Shown: in pieces, positions 1-10,030 of the stretch
How the letters are laid out: each line of letters begins with the position of its first letter
Position numbering within the stretch: the stretch's first letter is position 1
Source of the DNA: Agarophyton chilense
Taxonomy: Eukaryota > Rhodophyta > Florideophyceae > Gracilariales > Gracilariaceae
NCBI GenBank assembly: GCA_030374765.1
Contig: JARGXX010000027.1
Location: 62,001-126,000, forward strand
Length of the DNA: 64,000 nt
Direction: 5' to 3'
Position numbers and translations under genes: made by a program
Notes under the pieces: model-generated
The model's input: only the letters and a program-made list of their open reading frames with translations
Databases searched by the model: none
Told to the model about the DNA's origin: nothing

Positions 1-80
1 GGGCAAAGGGGGTGGGGGGCCTGAGGGGAGGGAGAGGAAGGGAGGGAAAGAGGAGGAGGAGGAGGAGGAGGGGGGGGAGG
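1..80. repeat. purine-rich low-complexity tract
   Basis: The first 80 bases are almost wholly G and A on the plus strand, ending in a short GGA triplet run. It is a simple-sequence tract with no coding signal. Confidence 0.8.
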
Positions 81-620
81 ATGGCGCGTCAGAGATGCGA
101 GGCAAGATGAAGGTGTAGTATGAATAACAACGGAGGGCAAACGCGACAGGGAGTGGGCGGAGATGGACAGCAGGTAAGTTGCGGGGCGCAGAGTACATAG
201 CGCAGCGGACGGGTGCGTAGTGAGGTGTTCTGGTGGTGCTTGCTCCCAGTGTGGCATGGTGTAAGCCGTGGAGCGCGTGGCGCCTCTTACTGCTCCGCAT
301 CTACGTGTCGCGCGTACGCTCGCCGAACGCATGGCGCGCTGTAAGAGTGAGAGAGCGAGGCAACACTGTAAGCGCCACTTTGCTCTGCTGGCATGAATGT
401 TCGGTTTTACAGCGGCACACACACAAAGTGAATCGATGGTTGTTTTGAACGTGTGTGAAGTGCGGATACATGGGATGGGGCGGTGGCGGCGATGCTAGCT
501 AGCGGTGCAAGCGTGAATGGCGGTGGTAGTGGTGGTAGAGGGTAGAGATTGTAGGGGTTGCAGAGGTGGAAGCGGTGGAAGCAGCGGTAAACATTATCAT
601 ACAAGGGCTGCAGAAAAAAG
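81..620. other. intergenic, no gene recognised
   Basis: Only short open frames without recognisable motifs occur here. The right part is probably the 3' flank of the minus-strand HNH gene. GGT/GGA-rich stretches near 520-590 look like simple sequence. Confidence 0.5.
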
Positions 621-1436
621 CTATTCGTCGACGTGCATGGAATGCGACCAGTACACGTAATCTCTCCAGCTCTCATGGAGGTAGCGCGGAGGGAAGTTCT
701 TCGCACTCGCTAGCAGTTCAAAACTGGACGGGCGTTTGGGCATTTTCCTCAAGTTGATGTGTTTGAGCTCGCGAAGAAGGTGTCGCCCCTTGCGGTGGTT
801 ACAACTGACACATGCCGTCACCACGTTATGCCAGTTTGTCTTTCCGCCCTTGCATCGAGGGATGACATGATCGAAGGTGAGCTCTTGCGTGGGGAAGCGA
901 CACCCGCAGTACTGACATGAGAACAGGTCGCGGAGAAACACATTGAACCTTGAAAATGCCGGCGAGCGCTTGGCAACCGGCTGATACTCCTTAAGAGACA
1001 CCACGCTGGGCAACGGAAACTCCATGCTGGGGCTGCGAACGCCCACGTCGTAAGTCTCCACGACGGTGACGCGATCGAGAAACACCGCCTTGACAACTTC
1101 CTGCCACGGCCACAGACTAAGCGGCATGTAAGACAGCGGTGAAAAGTCAGCGTTGAGCACAAGCGCAGGACACGATTCTGGGCGCAACTCGGACGCGTGA
1201 CGCACGACTGCGCCATCAATGGGCGTGCTTTTGACGTTGGTACAAGGATGTGTGCGAAGCCATTTCTCAGCTTGTATCTTGTGTCGCGGCATGACGGAGC
1301 GCGACTTGCGGCGGCCGGTGGCGACGATGACGGCCGTGGAGGGGCGCGGCGTGGGGCGGCACTGAAGACTGGAGGGGCAACGCAACGGGTGCGCGGCGGC
1401 GAATGCCGTTGGCACAGAGGGTAGCAGGGCGCACAT
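621..1436 (-). CDS. HNH endonuclease family protein, probably plastid-targeted
   Basis: 271 aa. The C-terminal part is a complete HNH nuclease fold: a CQYC zinc pair (C174, C177), the DH of the first catalytic motif at 189-190, the WHNVV asparagine at about 204, and the CVSCNH block (C209, C212, H214). The segment starting at ALVLNADFSPL (about 91-101) is typical of the short cyanobacterial and plastid HNH proteins, so the core is of cyanobacterial type. Residues 1-80 are rich in Ser, Pro and Arg and poor in acidic residues, as in a transit peptide. The ATG at 1436 sits in a good ACCATG context. It is divergent from the ABC1 kinase gene and shares its promoter. Substrate and role are not known for this family; DNA nicking or cleavage in the plastid is inference. 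Confidence 0.85.
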   Translation of the reverse strand: MCALLPSVPTAFAAAHPLRCPSSLQCRPTPRPSTAVIVATGRRKSRSVMPRHKIQAEKWLRTHPCTNVKSTPIDGAVVRHASELRPESCPALVLNADFSPLSYMPLSLWPWQEVVKAVFLDRVTVVETYDVGVRSPSMEFPLPSVVSLKEYQPVAKRSPAFSRFNVFLRDLFSCQYCGCRFPTQELTFDHVIPRCKGGKTNWHNVVTACVSCNHRKGRHLLRELKHINLRKMPKRPSSFELLASAKNFPPRYLHESWRDYVYWSHSMHVDE

Positions 1437-1915
1437 GGTGCGGCGCTGGCGCTCGCCTCACGGGGGAGCCGGTCGGACGGTGGACCAGACGCGCGAGCCA
1501 GAGCGCTACATACACACAGAATGCGCTCACACAATCGGTTGGCGCACAGCACAAGTCGTTTGCAACGCAATGCATCCTCTCTAGAGAGCTAGCGATGGCA
1601 CACAGTCGTGTTCCACGTGGAACACGTGGTGCGCTGTAATCAGTGCGCGTTCGCCAAGCGCTGCCCAATGGCGTTGCAGCGCGCCCAGATATTTGTGCAC
1701 CGTGTGCACCGCGTGAGGCGTCTTCGCCAAACGTGTGGCCACCCACCCGTGCTGAGATGCGCCCCCGCCGCACCCGCATACCGTGGCAGCGCGCGCTCAT
1801 GTGTGTTCCGCCCCCCTTCGTCGTCACCTGCTCAAAGCATTCCGCCGCCCTCGTCCCATCCTCGCTCCGTCCCTTCGTCCCAAGTTTCACCCTCTCTGTC
1901 GCAGCGTTCCACACC
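1437..1915. other. shared promoter region of divergent HNH and ABC1 kinase genes
   Basis: About 480 bp, GC-rich, without a TATA box that I can see. It holds a pair of CACGTG motifs (1614-1628), described separately. An open frame runs into the kinase from 1643, but it opens with GTG and is unlikely to be translated. Confidence 0.6.
1611..1628. promoter_or_regulatory. paired CACGTG (G-box/E-box) palindromes
   Basis: Two CACGTG hexamers lie at 1614-1619 and 1623-1628, 9 bp apart start to start. The first sits inside a perfect 12-bp palindrome TTCCACGTGGAA. The pair is about 180-290 bp from the two divergent start codons. CACGTG is the core site of bHLH and bZIP factors in eukaryotes; its use here is inferred. 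Confidence 0.55.
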
Positions 1916-3931
1916 ATGGCGTGTCCGCATGGCTTTCCGGCGTTTTTGTCCGCCACTCCGCTGGCGCCCTTGTCTTCACCTCTGACAAAGTCACCGCGAT
2001 GCGCACGCATGGTGCTCGCCGACCGAGACCGCACCGCTGCCGCGCCCGCCAGCCCTGTCAAAACGCACCAGCCCTTGCCGCCTGGCTCGTACATCGGCAC
2101 CCCGGCCCCTGTGCGCCGTGGTACTCTTCGCCTGGATTATGCACAGCGTTTTCTCGACCCCAATCAGCCTAGAAATACTCCGCCGCTGGAAACACGTCGC
2201 TCCACTGCCTGGCAGCGCGGGAACACCACATCTCGCTCTCTCGCTATTTGGAGCTTCATTGGACGCATCCTGTTACAAAATTGGCTCGACTCCAAGCCGC
2301 TTACTTATTGGATGTTTAACAGAACTGATGCTGCCGTCAGCGACAGGCGGAGAAAGCTCGCTGCGTACTCGAGAGAGCAAGTTTTGAGGCTCGGTCCTAC
2401 TATGATCAAAGTTGGTCAGCTGGCCAGCACACGTGCCGATCTCTTGCCTCCGGAGGTCATCGACGAGCTTTCTTCGTTGCAGGACCGCGTACCAGCTTTT
2501 TCATGGCAGACTGCTGAGCAATTGCTCAAGGAGCAGTATGGCCGCGAGATTTCGCAAGTGTTTGCGTTTTTTGACAAAACTCCTATTGCTGCTGCCTCAT
2601 TGGGTCAGGTGTATCGTGCGCGACTTTTCACCGGGGAGGAGGTTGTCGTGAAAGTGCAGCGCCCCAAGTTGAAGCGCTTGTTTGATCTTGATCTCAATGC
2701 GCTCAAGATCGTTGCGCAGTACCTGCAAAAGTCAAAGAAGTACGGTGGAAATGGTAGGGATTGGGTCGCCATTTACGAGGAGGTGGCCAAAGTCTTGTAT
2801 GAGGAGATTGATTACGTGCGTGAGGCCAACAATTGCCAGCGCTTTGGCGACAACTTCAGAAATGCTGCCATTTGGTATGTCAGAGTGCCCAAAGTGTATA
2901 TGCAGTACACAACTACTACCGTTCTTTGTTTACAATATCTGCCCGGTATTAAAGTCACGGACAAGAACACTTTGGAAAGGGCCGGACTGGATTTGTCACT
3001 TATTGCCAATCGACTAGGCGATGCGTTCATTCGTCAGGTATTGGATTTTGCCTTCTTCAGCTCTGATCCACATCCTGGAAATTGCGCAATTGGTGCCAAC
3101 GAAACGATCATCTTCTATGACTTTGGAATGATGGGCGAACTGAACCCTCGCATCAAAGAGCGGCTGATAGATATCTTGCGTGGAGTCATCGAAAAGGATG
3201 CCCAAGTGGTAATGGACGCATTAGTCGATCTGGGTGCTTTGGTATTGCCACCAGACCCAACTCCTGTTCGACGCGCTATACAGTATTTCCTTGACTCTGT
3301 TGGTTCTCGTCCGAATCGAGATCAAACTGTTGCCGCGATCGGTGATGACTTGTATGCTACTGCATATGACAGACCGTTCCGTTTGCCGGCGGCCAGTATC
3401 TTCTTGTTGAGAGCCTTGTCCACATTGGAGGGTCTGGCAAAGAGCCTTGATGATGATTTCAAATTCTCTGAAGTAGCGCTTCCATATGCGGATGAAATTC
3501 TCCGAGAGAGAACGGGCGGTATCAACTCACCACAGCAGGTGTTCCGCTCTCTCATCGCCAGTCTGATAACTGGTCGCCAAGATCCCGTTTCTAGGGAATT
3601 AACAAAACGGTTTGTTGGTGTTGGGACCGACGCTGTGCGGGCGGCTGGTAGAATTGAAAGGATTGAGAAGACTCTCTCACAGCTGGAACGTGGTGACATC
3701 AAGCTACGGTCGCGATCGACGGAAACTGAGAAATTGCTTCGAAAACAATACTCTTTGACGGAAAGCTCTAACTATCTTTTGTCTACCGGCACCACAGCAC
3801 TGGCTGCAACGCAATTGTACGCTGCCGGAAGTCTTGAGCCGGCTGCTGCGATGGCTGTGTTTTCTGCGTTGCTGGGTATGACGTACGTGAGAAAACTGGC
3901 AAAAATCAACAAATCTGACAAGTTTAGGTAA
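1916..3931 (+). CDS. ABC1/AarF-type atypical protein kinase, plastid
   Basis: 671 aa from the ATG at 1916, which has a strong CACACCATGG context; the frame is open further upstream only from a GTG. All family motifs are present: KVGQ (about 165-168), the Ala-rich nucleotide loop AAASLGQV (225-232), the VVVK lysine (246), the EEID acidic motif (296-299), DPHPGN (384-389) and DFG (402-404). An N-terminal stretch rich in Ser, Pro and Arg looks like a transit peptide. A hydrophobic, Ala-rich C-terminus (around 620-655) may anchor it to membrane. Members of the family act in prenylquinone metabolism and at plastoglobules or mitochondria. The N-terminus suggests the plastid branch, but I cannot assign an ABC1K number. 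Codon use becomes less GC-rich after the N-terminal region. Confidence 0.93.
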   Translation: MACPHGFPAFLSATPLAPLSSPLTKSPRCARMVLADRDRTAAAPASPVKTHQPLPPGSYIGTPAPVRRGTLRLDYAQRFLDPNQPRNTPPLETRRSTAWQRGNTTSRSLAIWSFIGRILLQNWLDSKPLTYWMFNRTDAAVSDRRRKLAAYSREQVLRLGPTMIKVGQLASTRADLLPPEVIDELSSLQDRVPAFSWQTAEQLLKEQYGREISQVFAFFDKTPIAAASLGQVYRARLFTGEEVVVKVQRPKLKRLFDLDLNALKIVAQYLQKSKKYGGNGRDWVAIYEEVAKVLYEEIDYVREANNCQRFGDNFRNAAIWYVRVPKVYMQYTTTTVLCLQYLPGIKVTDKNTLERAGLDLSLIANRLGDAFIRQVLDFAFFSSDPHPGNCAIGANETIIFYDFGMMGELNPRIKERLIDILRGVIEKDAQVVMDALVDLGALVLPPDPTPVRRAIQYFLDSVGSRPNRDQTVAAIGDDLYATAYDRPFRLPAASIFLLRALSTLEGLAKSLDDDFKFSEVALPYADEILRERTGGINSPQQVFRSLIASLITGRQDPVSRELTKRFVGVGTDAVRAAGRIERIEKTLSQLERGDIKLRSRSTETEKLLRKQYSLTESSNYLLSTGTTALAATQLYAAGSLEPAAAMAVFSALLGMTYVRKLAKINKSDKFR

Positions 3932-4968
3932 CTTAGCTGTTATATACATGTCTCTTGCATGCAAGTTGGCAGACCGAATTGCACCCTTGTTTGACAAAAT
4001 AAGTGTGTCTCAGTCGTCATAATTGAACATCATCGGTAGCCTTCGTTCTTTTGCTTTTTCTAAGAGGTGTATAAAGAGAATTTTGACCAAAGCGCGGATA
4101 TGACGGGGACCGACAGCAACATGGCACCCCGCCGCCCTTGTCTGAAACAACGAGATCCCCTATGGACTCGGAAAAATATGGGTGAGTATGACCGTCGCAG
4201 GTTTGTCAAACTTCTAAGTTTGCTTCGGTGTATCGTTGCATTTCATGGTTTCGCCCACCCAGGCCCACGGGCTTAAAGGCCTAAGGGCCTAATCGCTCTG
4301 AGGGAGCTTTCATCTTGGAAAATTTGTCACATTGGAGATTGGCATTTAAAGAACCGAGCTGCAATGTCAAACAGACGAAGCCGATTTCTTAGCGCCCTCT
4401 GTCTCAGTTTGCATTCCACTCGTTTCGCATAGCCATCGTTGCTAGGCTGGTTTGTCTCGTGAAAGCTCGCGTTTTGCAACATTTCATGCTGTTCTGTATT
4501 CAATAGGACTAACCTCACAAGACTCAAACACACTCATGAGGTGGTGGGGCATTCTTTTTAAATGTTTTGACCGCTGCAAACTTGATAAGAGCAGAGTGGA
4601 GCAATAAAAATATATATGACAGAAGCAAAGCTCGACCGCCAAAGGCTCACAGAGCACAAATCGCGGGCTGTGTTGCTTGTATCCTTACAATCTACGGACC
4701 TCGTACTTTGAAAGGCATAGAGATATGTGGTATTGCTACCATTCAGTCTAGAATTGGCACCAAGCTGCTACTATGTGAGAGGCGGTAGTTGACGAGACTC
4801 AGTTTTCTCAGGCTTCGGCATTGAACTAACATTTTACGCTCACAATGTAGAAAGGCATTCAACGCGACAGAAAGCACGGGCCCTATCGTTATTCTGTGTT
4901 GGCTCGTGTTTGAGCTAGAAAACTGGTCACTGCAAACGCTCTACATCAAAGAAGAACGACGTAATTAA
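3932..4968. other. intergenic, no gene recognised
   Basis: 3' flank of the ABC1 kinase followed by AT-richer DNA. The small open frames at 4067-4276, 4327-4533 and 4567-4788 show no motifs. It may include decayed upstream parts of the retroelement that starts at about 4969, but I see no reverse-transcriptase motif. Confidence 0.5.
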
Positions 4969-5940
4969 GAATCCTGGTTGGATGCACGCTGCAAGACAGC
5001 CCATTATATCACGGATCCTTCGTACACAAGCCCTAGTAGTGTAGAACTGTATCGCAAACGTCAGCACTCAGCGCCAACAATGTGGATTCATTATGACGAT
5101 GACGTGAAGATGGCATGTAAAGCAGGAGAAGAGAACTTCGTCATAGACTCAGATGGAGACGCTCTGGAAATACAGTATCTTAAATCAGATAACGTTGGAT
5201 CGGCTGCTTACAAAATATGGCGCTGTTCCTCGGGTGAAACAGAAAAGGAAGTTCTTCCGGCAGGGGTAAATATCCGCTCATACACCGAAGAAATTCGGCC
5301 AATGAATGCAGCGGTGACGAAGGTATCCCAAGAAGAAGGAGAGACCGTACGAATATTTACCGACTCACTTGTCCTGGTCCAAGCCTTGCAAGGCAATATC
5401 CGGACCCAATGTACAATTCTGCAACGTCTCGCCCTAGCACTGCATCGGTTGCGGGAGAAAAATACCGTCTGGGTTGCGTGGGTACCCAGCCATTGCGGAA
5501 TCATGGAAAATGAGCGCGTCGATCAACTTGCAAAGACTGGACTGCGTATTTCTTTATCTGAACAGTTTTCTGTAGCTGTTGACCTCGCTGATGTGAACGC
5601 GCAGCTGAAACAAACAGTCAAAAGAAAGAATGTCTTCAATGTCAGTTCTGATTTGTTTTCTACAGACTGAGAGGCAAGATTCGCAGAAGTCACCCTCGCG
5701 CAATTTGCGACGAAACACGTACCGGTTCTACACCCCGCTGCCTCTTATCTGGAGAAGAAAACTGTTCGATGCGACTGTGGCATTGGTGTGAAAAAAGATG
5801 TCGATCACGTCCTTTTTAGATGTCCTCTGACCAATGCTGCTAGACGTGACGAACTCCCTCCTCCCAGACAAAGGGAAGGAAAGTCGCTGATAGATATGAC
5901 AAGACAATGGCCATCCGAGCTGTTGGCCATTCTAAAGTGA
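4969..5940 (+). pseudogene. LINE ORF2 3' end: RNase H plus C-terminal zinc motif, broken by one stop
   Basis: The RNase HI domain shows a plausible full catalytic set: an Asp in VIDSDGD, the Glu in YTEEIRPMNAA, the Asp in IFTDSLVLVQAL, and the His/Asp region WVPSHCGIMENERVDQLAK. A TGA at 5668-5670 interrupts the frame. Immediately after it the same frame continues for 89 codons (through ATKHVPVLHPAASYL), with a CDCG...H...C motif (RCDCG, then DHVLFRCP), and ends with LLAILK and TGA at 5938. A C-terminal CxC...HxxxxC motif of this kind is common in LINE ORF2 proteins. The single in-frame stop with no frameshift points to a fairly recent inactivation. Confidence 0.78.
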
Positions 5941-6018
5941 GAAAACTATATCCAGAGATAGATTTCCTGGCACATCGGAATCAGTCCTGTCAGACCGTAA
6001 TAAAGAAGAAGAAGGAGG
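4969..6018 (+). mobile_element. 5'-truncated non-LTR (LINE-type) retrotransposon remnant
   Basis: The element carries a RNase H domain, a downstream Cys/His motif typical of LINE C-termini, a stop at 5938-5940 and a short 3' untranslated part ending in AATAAAGAAGAAGAAG (5999-6014). The reading frame is closed upstream by a TAA at 4966-4968, and no reverse transcriptase is visible, so the copy is truncated or decayed. The same AATAAA-(AAG)n ending recurs in a second remnant at 8240-8598. I could not identify a target-site duplication for this copy. Confidence 0.75.
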
Positions 6019-6490
6019 TACACTACCGACGCCAAATGACGGTGAAGATAAAGTACTTATGAATATGATTAAACTAAGGCCGTGTAAGTCTTTCACCTAG
6101 TTAAAGAAAGGAAAATATATTTCTCACCTCCTAACTCTTCAAAAGCAAGAGCGCTAGGCCCTGGCAAAAGCAAAGAAGAAAAGTTATCAGCTACAACAAT
6201 GAAAGTTCTTTCCTAGAAGTGAAAAAAGAAAACAGAAGGAAGTTTTATCGATGTTTTGCACAAGTGTTACGGGATATGTCTAATCTACAACAACAAAAAA
6301 CATCATGCAGGACACACGAGGTTCTTCTTCTCTCTTGTTGAACGTGCCTGTGTAATAAATGAATTGCCGGTAAAGTCTTCTCACATTGGGAGTGTTCAGA
6401 CGCTCTTGATCAATACGGAGCCGATGAAAATGACAAGTTGATATTCCAGAGTCAATAATTAGTGTTGTGCTGTACAAGGAAGTCAAAATC
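6019..6490. other. intergenic, AT-rich
   Basis: No gene seen. The region lies between the retroelement tail and the 3' end of the small secreted-protein gene, whose 3' untranslated region probably occupies the right side. Confidence 0.5.
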
Positions 6491-6874
6491 TTAGTTGAAG
6501 ATGTTGAACAGACTGCCGAAATCGGAAGGTGATGCAGTGGCGGGTTGCGGGAACTCAGCACCGAATCCGACGGCGGCTCCGGGGCCGGCAGCGCCGAAAG
6601 CAACATCCTCGCCCTTTGCACCAACTGCACCGGAATCCTTGTTAGCACCAGCAACAACAGCGTTGTCACCAGAGGCAGCGCCAGCAGTTCCATCGGCGAG
6701 AGAGACCATGATGTCATCAGTCATCATTGGAACCGGGGCCGGGGCCGGGGTCGGAGTCGGAGCCGAAGTCGGGGCCGGAGTCGGGGTATGGCTCATGATT
6801 CTGAAGATGGATGGGACTGACACACCATTGGCGGCAGAGAAGATGGCAATAGCAACAAGTGTCTTAATCATCAT
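6491..6874 (-). CDS. small secreted Ala/Gly-rich protein, function unknown
   Basis: 127 aa from the ATG at 6874; a second ATG follows directly. The frame is open upstream to 7255, but a TATA box at 7007-7016 places transcription start inside that extension, so the shorter start is preferred. The N-terminus MMIKTLVAIAIFSAANGVS is a typical signal peptide. After it comes a short Pro/Thr repeat (PTPAPTSAPTPTPAPAP, about 35-52), then an Ala/Gly-rich, mildly acidic body without cysteines, ending DFGSLFNIFN. I recognise no family. A wall or extracellular-matrix protein is a guess from the signal peptide and composition. Confidence 0.65.
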   Translation of the reverse strand: MMIKTLVAIAIFSAANGVSVPSIFRIMSHTPTPAPTSAPTPTPAPAPVPMMTDDIMVSLADGTAGAASGDNAVVAGANKDSGAVGAKGEDVAFGAAGPGAAVGFGAEFPQPATASPSDFGSLFNIFN

Positions 6875-7006
6875 TTTGAAGTATGGGGTTGGGAGGTTAG
6901 AAGCTAAAGAAGATTGCTGAACTCGAAGAGCTGGTTGAGGATGAGAGAGGAGAGAAGATGTGCTTGATGGTTGAGAAGAGTTGGGAGGATCAGAAGTCGC
7001 AGTTTT

Positions 7007-7016
7007 CTTTTTTATA
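7007..7016 (-). promoter_or_regulatory. TATA box of the small secreted-protein gene
   Basis: The minus strand reads TATAAAAAAG, about 133 nt upstream of the ATG at 6874. Confidence 0.6.
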
Positions 7017-8198
7017 GTGTTCTGTTCGGAAGCTAATGCTTGCTGAGGTGAAAGTATGAGCTCTATACTGTAGGTTCCCGCGGAGTCTGATCCAAATGTG
7101 CCGTAGATACGAGCCATGAACAATGTACAAAGCTGTGGGACAAAAGCATTATAAACAAGGCTGTACAAGTCCTTCCAAAACGAATCACCATAGCACCTTT
7201 TCGGCGTAGCATGCCCGTAAAAGAGAGAGAGTGTGTGTGTTTGGCTACCAGACATAAGAAAAGGGGTGTAAGGCCTACCTACGAGAACCAGTTGTCCCTA
7301 TGTACAGTCGGCCAGAAATCTAGAAATTTTGCCATCTACACCTACTAGCTAGAACAATCATGGATGTGAAACGTAAAGCCTCCGTAGAGTTTACAATTAA
7401 AAAGGGTTAGCGATCCCTACCCGGAAGATAATACGCAGGGCCGCCTCAATATCAACCATTCTGTGATGAGGAAAAAATTTTGCTCTTCTGAGAGTTCGTT
7501 CAATGCCCCGGTGAGGTCAACGGCTTTGGACGACGATGTTTGACCCATGCATGGTCAGTATCATTCACAGTTTCCTTGAAATTCATAGCCCATCAATTTC
7601 ATGTGATTTCAGAGAGGGTTATTTAAACCTGCCTATGGGTTCCACGTACGCTACTGTGCAAGACCCTCAGCTGTGTTGCTTCAACGAACCAGGGTCCACG
7701 AAGCATCCCAATGTCACTTGAATTAAAACCAATAGCAATGGTCCCTACTTCTGAGCTGGTTTGCAGCTCTGCATGATGACGAACCTCACATGTCCTGGGG
7801 CCTGAGGAGTTCGAATAAATTTGTTCCGAAGCCATTGACCAGACATTCGATCTCGGTAGGAGCAGGAGTTGCATTGTGACACAATGAAGGTGTTTTGTAA
7901 ATGTTTAATCTGCAACGCTCAGAACAGACGTTTTGACATCGAATGCGATTACGTTGGCTTGCTGTCAAATTGTAAGCTGGTGTCAATATTTCTTCCAGAC
8001 AAGGGCCACTTTAGACGTATCTACGATACATAATTCAAAAGGCAGAATGTTTACAGAATACGAAGATGTTCTAAAAGGCATTGTCTGATGATTGCTTGGT
8101 TAACTTTCTTAGTCCTGCAATATTCTTTTTCCAATGGACAAAGCTAGCCTTGCAAAGGAGAGAGCACTGGCTTGGGCCTACATTATACCAGGAGTGTG
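7017..8198. other. gene-free stretch, no features recognised
   Basis: AT-rich DNA with only short open frames and no domain-like sequence. A GT run occurs near 7231-7242. Confidence 0.5.
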
Positions 8199-8227
8199 TT
8201 GCAATTGATGGAATTGCAATCTGATGG
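8199..8227. repeat. foldback motif copy A
   Basis: Two near-repeats of TTGCAAT...GATGG in tandem. It includes the 15-mer ATTGCAATCTGATGG at 8213-8227, which recurs exactly at 8639-8653 and 8911-8925. Confidence 0.7.
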
Positions 8228-8239
8228 CCATCACAAGGA

Positions 8240-8598
8240 AAAGTAGAGAAAACTTACAAGAGTTAATTCGACATGAACCACAGAAGTTCTTGGCCTTCCT
8301 CAAGAGAGAAAGCTTTTACTGAATGCTTTTGTGAATATTGTGAGTCGGTTACGGTCCGAACTATTTGCGCACAAGATATTTGAACAAGGTTCAAATATAG
8401 GGAACCGTTCTATAGGCTGGAAGGTAGAATTTGCTAGACTACAAGTAGCGCACCAGCTAGAGTTCGTAGAGTTCTACAGCTAAGGGAACCCAGGAAGAGA
8501 CCAAGAAGACCAAGACCAGAAGTAAAGCGAAACATACTTAGCTTTCCTTCAACTTAGTAATGCAAAGCTGTTGACCGCAATAAAGAAGAAGAAGAAGA
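8240..8598 (+). mobile_element. short 5'-truncated LINE insertion with target-site duplication
   Basis: The 10-bp sequence ATCACAAGGA flanks this segment at 8230-8239 and 8599-8608. The segment ends with AATAAA followed by AAG repeats (about 8579-8598), matching the ending of the remnant at 4969-6018. Near its 5' end one frame reads ENLQELIRHEPQKFLAFLK and stops at 8320-8322, resembling the last residues of the other element (LIDMTRQWPSELLAILK). A target-site duplication, 5' truncation and simple 3' tail together are the hallmarks of LINE retrotransposition. Confidence 0.75.
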
Positions 8599-8638
8599 AT
8601 CACAAGGACTGAAATCGGATGTTTTTGTTTTGAAAGAT

Positions 8639-8708
8639 ATTGCAATCTGATGGACGCTCCCCGTGCAATTCTCCCATCAGATTGCACGATTGCAACCCAT
8701 CAATTGCA
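8639..8708. repeat. foldback motif copies B and B' (hairpin)
   Basis: ATTGCAATCTGATGG at 8639-8653 is followed, after a 20-nt loop, by its inverse CCATCAGATTGC at 8674-8685, giving a perfect 12-bp stem. A longer inverse version of copy A continues to about 8708. Confidence 0.7.
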
Positions 8709-8910
8709 GTCATAGGGTTGGGGATGTAGAGCTTGTTAAAGAAGCTTTTGAGCGTTCAAGGCAGTAAGAAGAGGTTGACCTACTAGAATGCAGTCAAAAT
8801 TTCGAAATGAAAAGGTGACGGGTAGAAAAGATGCCGTAGAACTGGTACATGGGATTTGGGATTGCGTTGAGGTCATAGATTGAAATCAGGATTGAGCTTT
8901 TAAGAAAGGG

Positions 8911-8997
8911 ATTGCAATCTGATGGGGGACGGGAATATGCTCAGCAATTAATTGCAAGATTGCACTGAAGCCGAACAATCCTATCACCATCAGATTG
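8911..8997. repeat. foldback motif copies C and C'
   Basis: ATTGCAATCTGATGG at 8911-8925 is paired with CCATCAGATTG at 8987-8997, an 11-bp inverted match across about 60 nt. Confidence 0.65.
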
Positions 8998-10030
8998 TTC
9001 ACACCCCTGGCCTATATGGAAGTAAGATTTCCTTCTGCTTGCAGCGATATGGTCTGGCAGCAGTAGTTTTCGTTGACCTCTTTTCTCGGAGTCTTCTTAC
9101 AACATAATTGGTTGGGGCTGTACGTGATTTTGTAGTGCCACTAATAAAACCACAGGCAAAAGTCTGTCATAACTGCTTTAAAGCTGCAGAAACCGTGGAG
9201 AATGTGAGATATCGCTGCGTCTTCTAATGGATAGAAGCCGAACAGGGCTTCAATCAGTCGATACGTTTTGGAAGGGTTCGTTAATCGCACAGGAGTCCCA
9301 CCAAGAGAGAGAGATTACATTGGCCCTCGCCCCCCCCCCCCCTAACACAAAAAAATCAGGGAGCGCTCACCGATGAGAGACAACAGAGCGGTACCCTTCA
9401 TAGTATCCCTCGAAATATTGCTGAAATGCGAGTGAGAAGTCGGGTTATCTCTCTATTCCCTCCAAACTCTTCCGACAAAACCCTGCGTTCCCTCCCTGCT
9501 TCTGAACCATCTCTGACGATACCGTGATGTGCAAGACAAAGCAATCAAGTCTCCTCCTTGGTGACGCATATCTGTGGCATTGAAAATGTACCCAAAACGG
9601 AAACATCTCGCGGAACGATCTGGAAACGTGATTCCCCGCTGCTCTAAGCACAGCAGTGCTGAGAGCAGCGACTTGAATTGAAAGGAGTTTCCTTGAGCCA
9701 TGGGTGACCGGCCGGACACAGGACAAGGTTAGTGAAGCAAGGGTGACCACTCTCCGGCCATTTTGGGAGAAAGCTCAAAGCCCCACTAGAGGGGTTGGAA
9801 ACGAAGCTGACGTTGTGCCCACGCAACCCTTCTCTCCTTAAATTGAGCTTTCTTGCACCCCCCCACCCCCCCCGAAATGAGAGGGCACAGAACTGCGAGC
9901 CAAAAAGAAAGTCTCTTTCTTTTTTCTTCCTTTGTTTCACTATCGAGAAAATCCAAGTACAACCAGCAACATTCCATTTTGAAACTTCTGGTTCGCCTAA
10001 GGCCAGAAAAGATAAAATAACTGAACAAAC
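8998..10030. other. intergenic upstream of ABC transporter
   Basis: No gene recognised. It contains C-homopolymer runs near 9330-9342 and 9856-9870. The right 200 bp are probably the promoter and 5' untranslated region of the transporter. No clear TATA box was seen. Confidence 0.5.

Noticed and set aside
818-1570. 250-codon minus-strand open frame overlapping the HNH gene
   Set aside because: Different frame from the clear HNH domain and no recognisable sequence.
1643-1915. N-terminal extension of the ABC1 kinase
   Set aside because: Opens with GTG, and the peptide lacks the character of a leader; the ATG at 1916 has a strong context.
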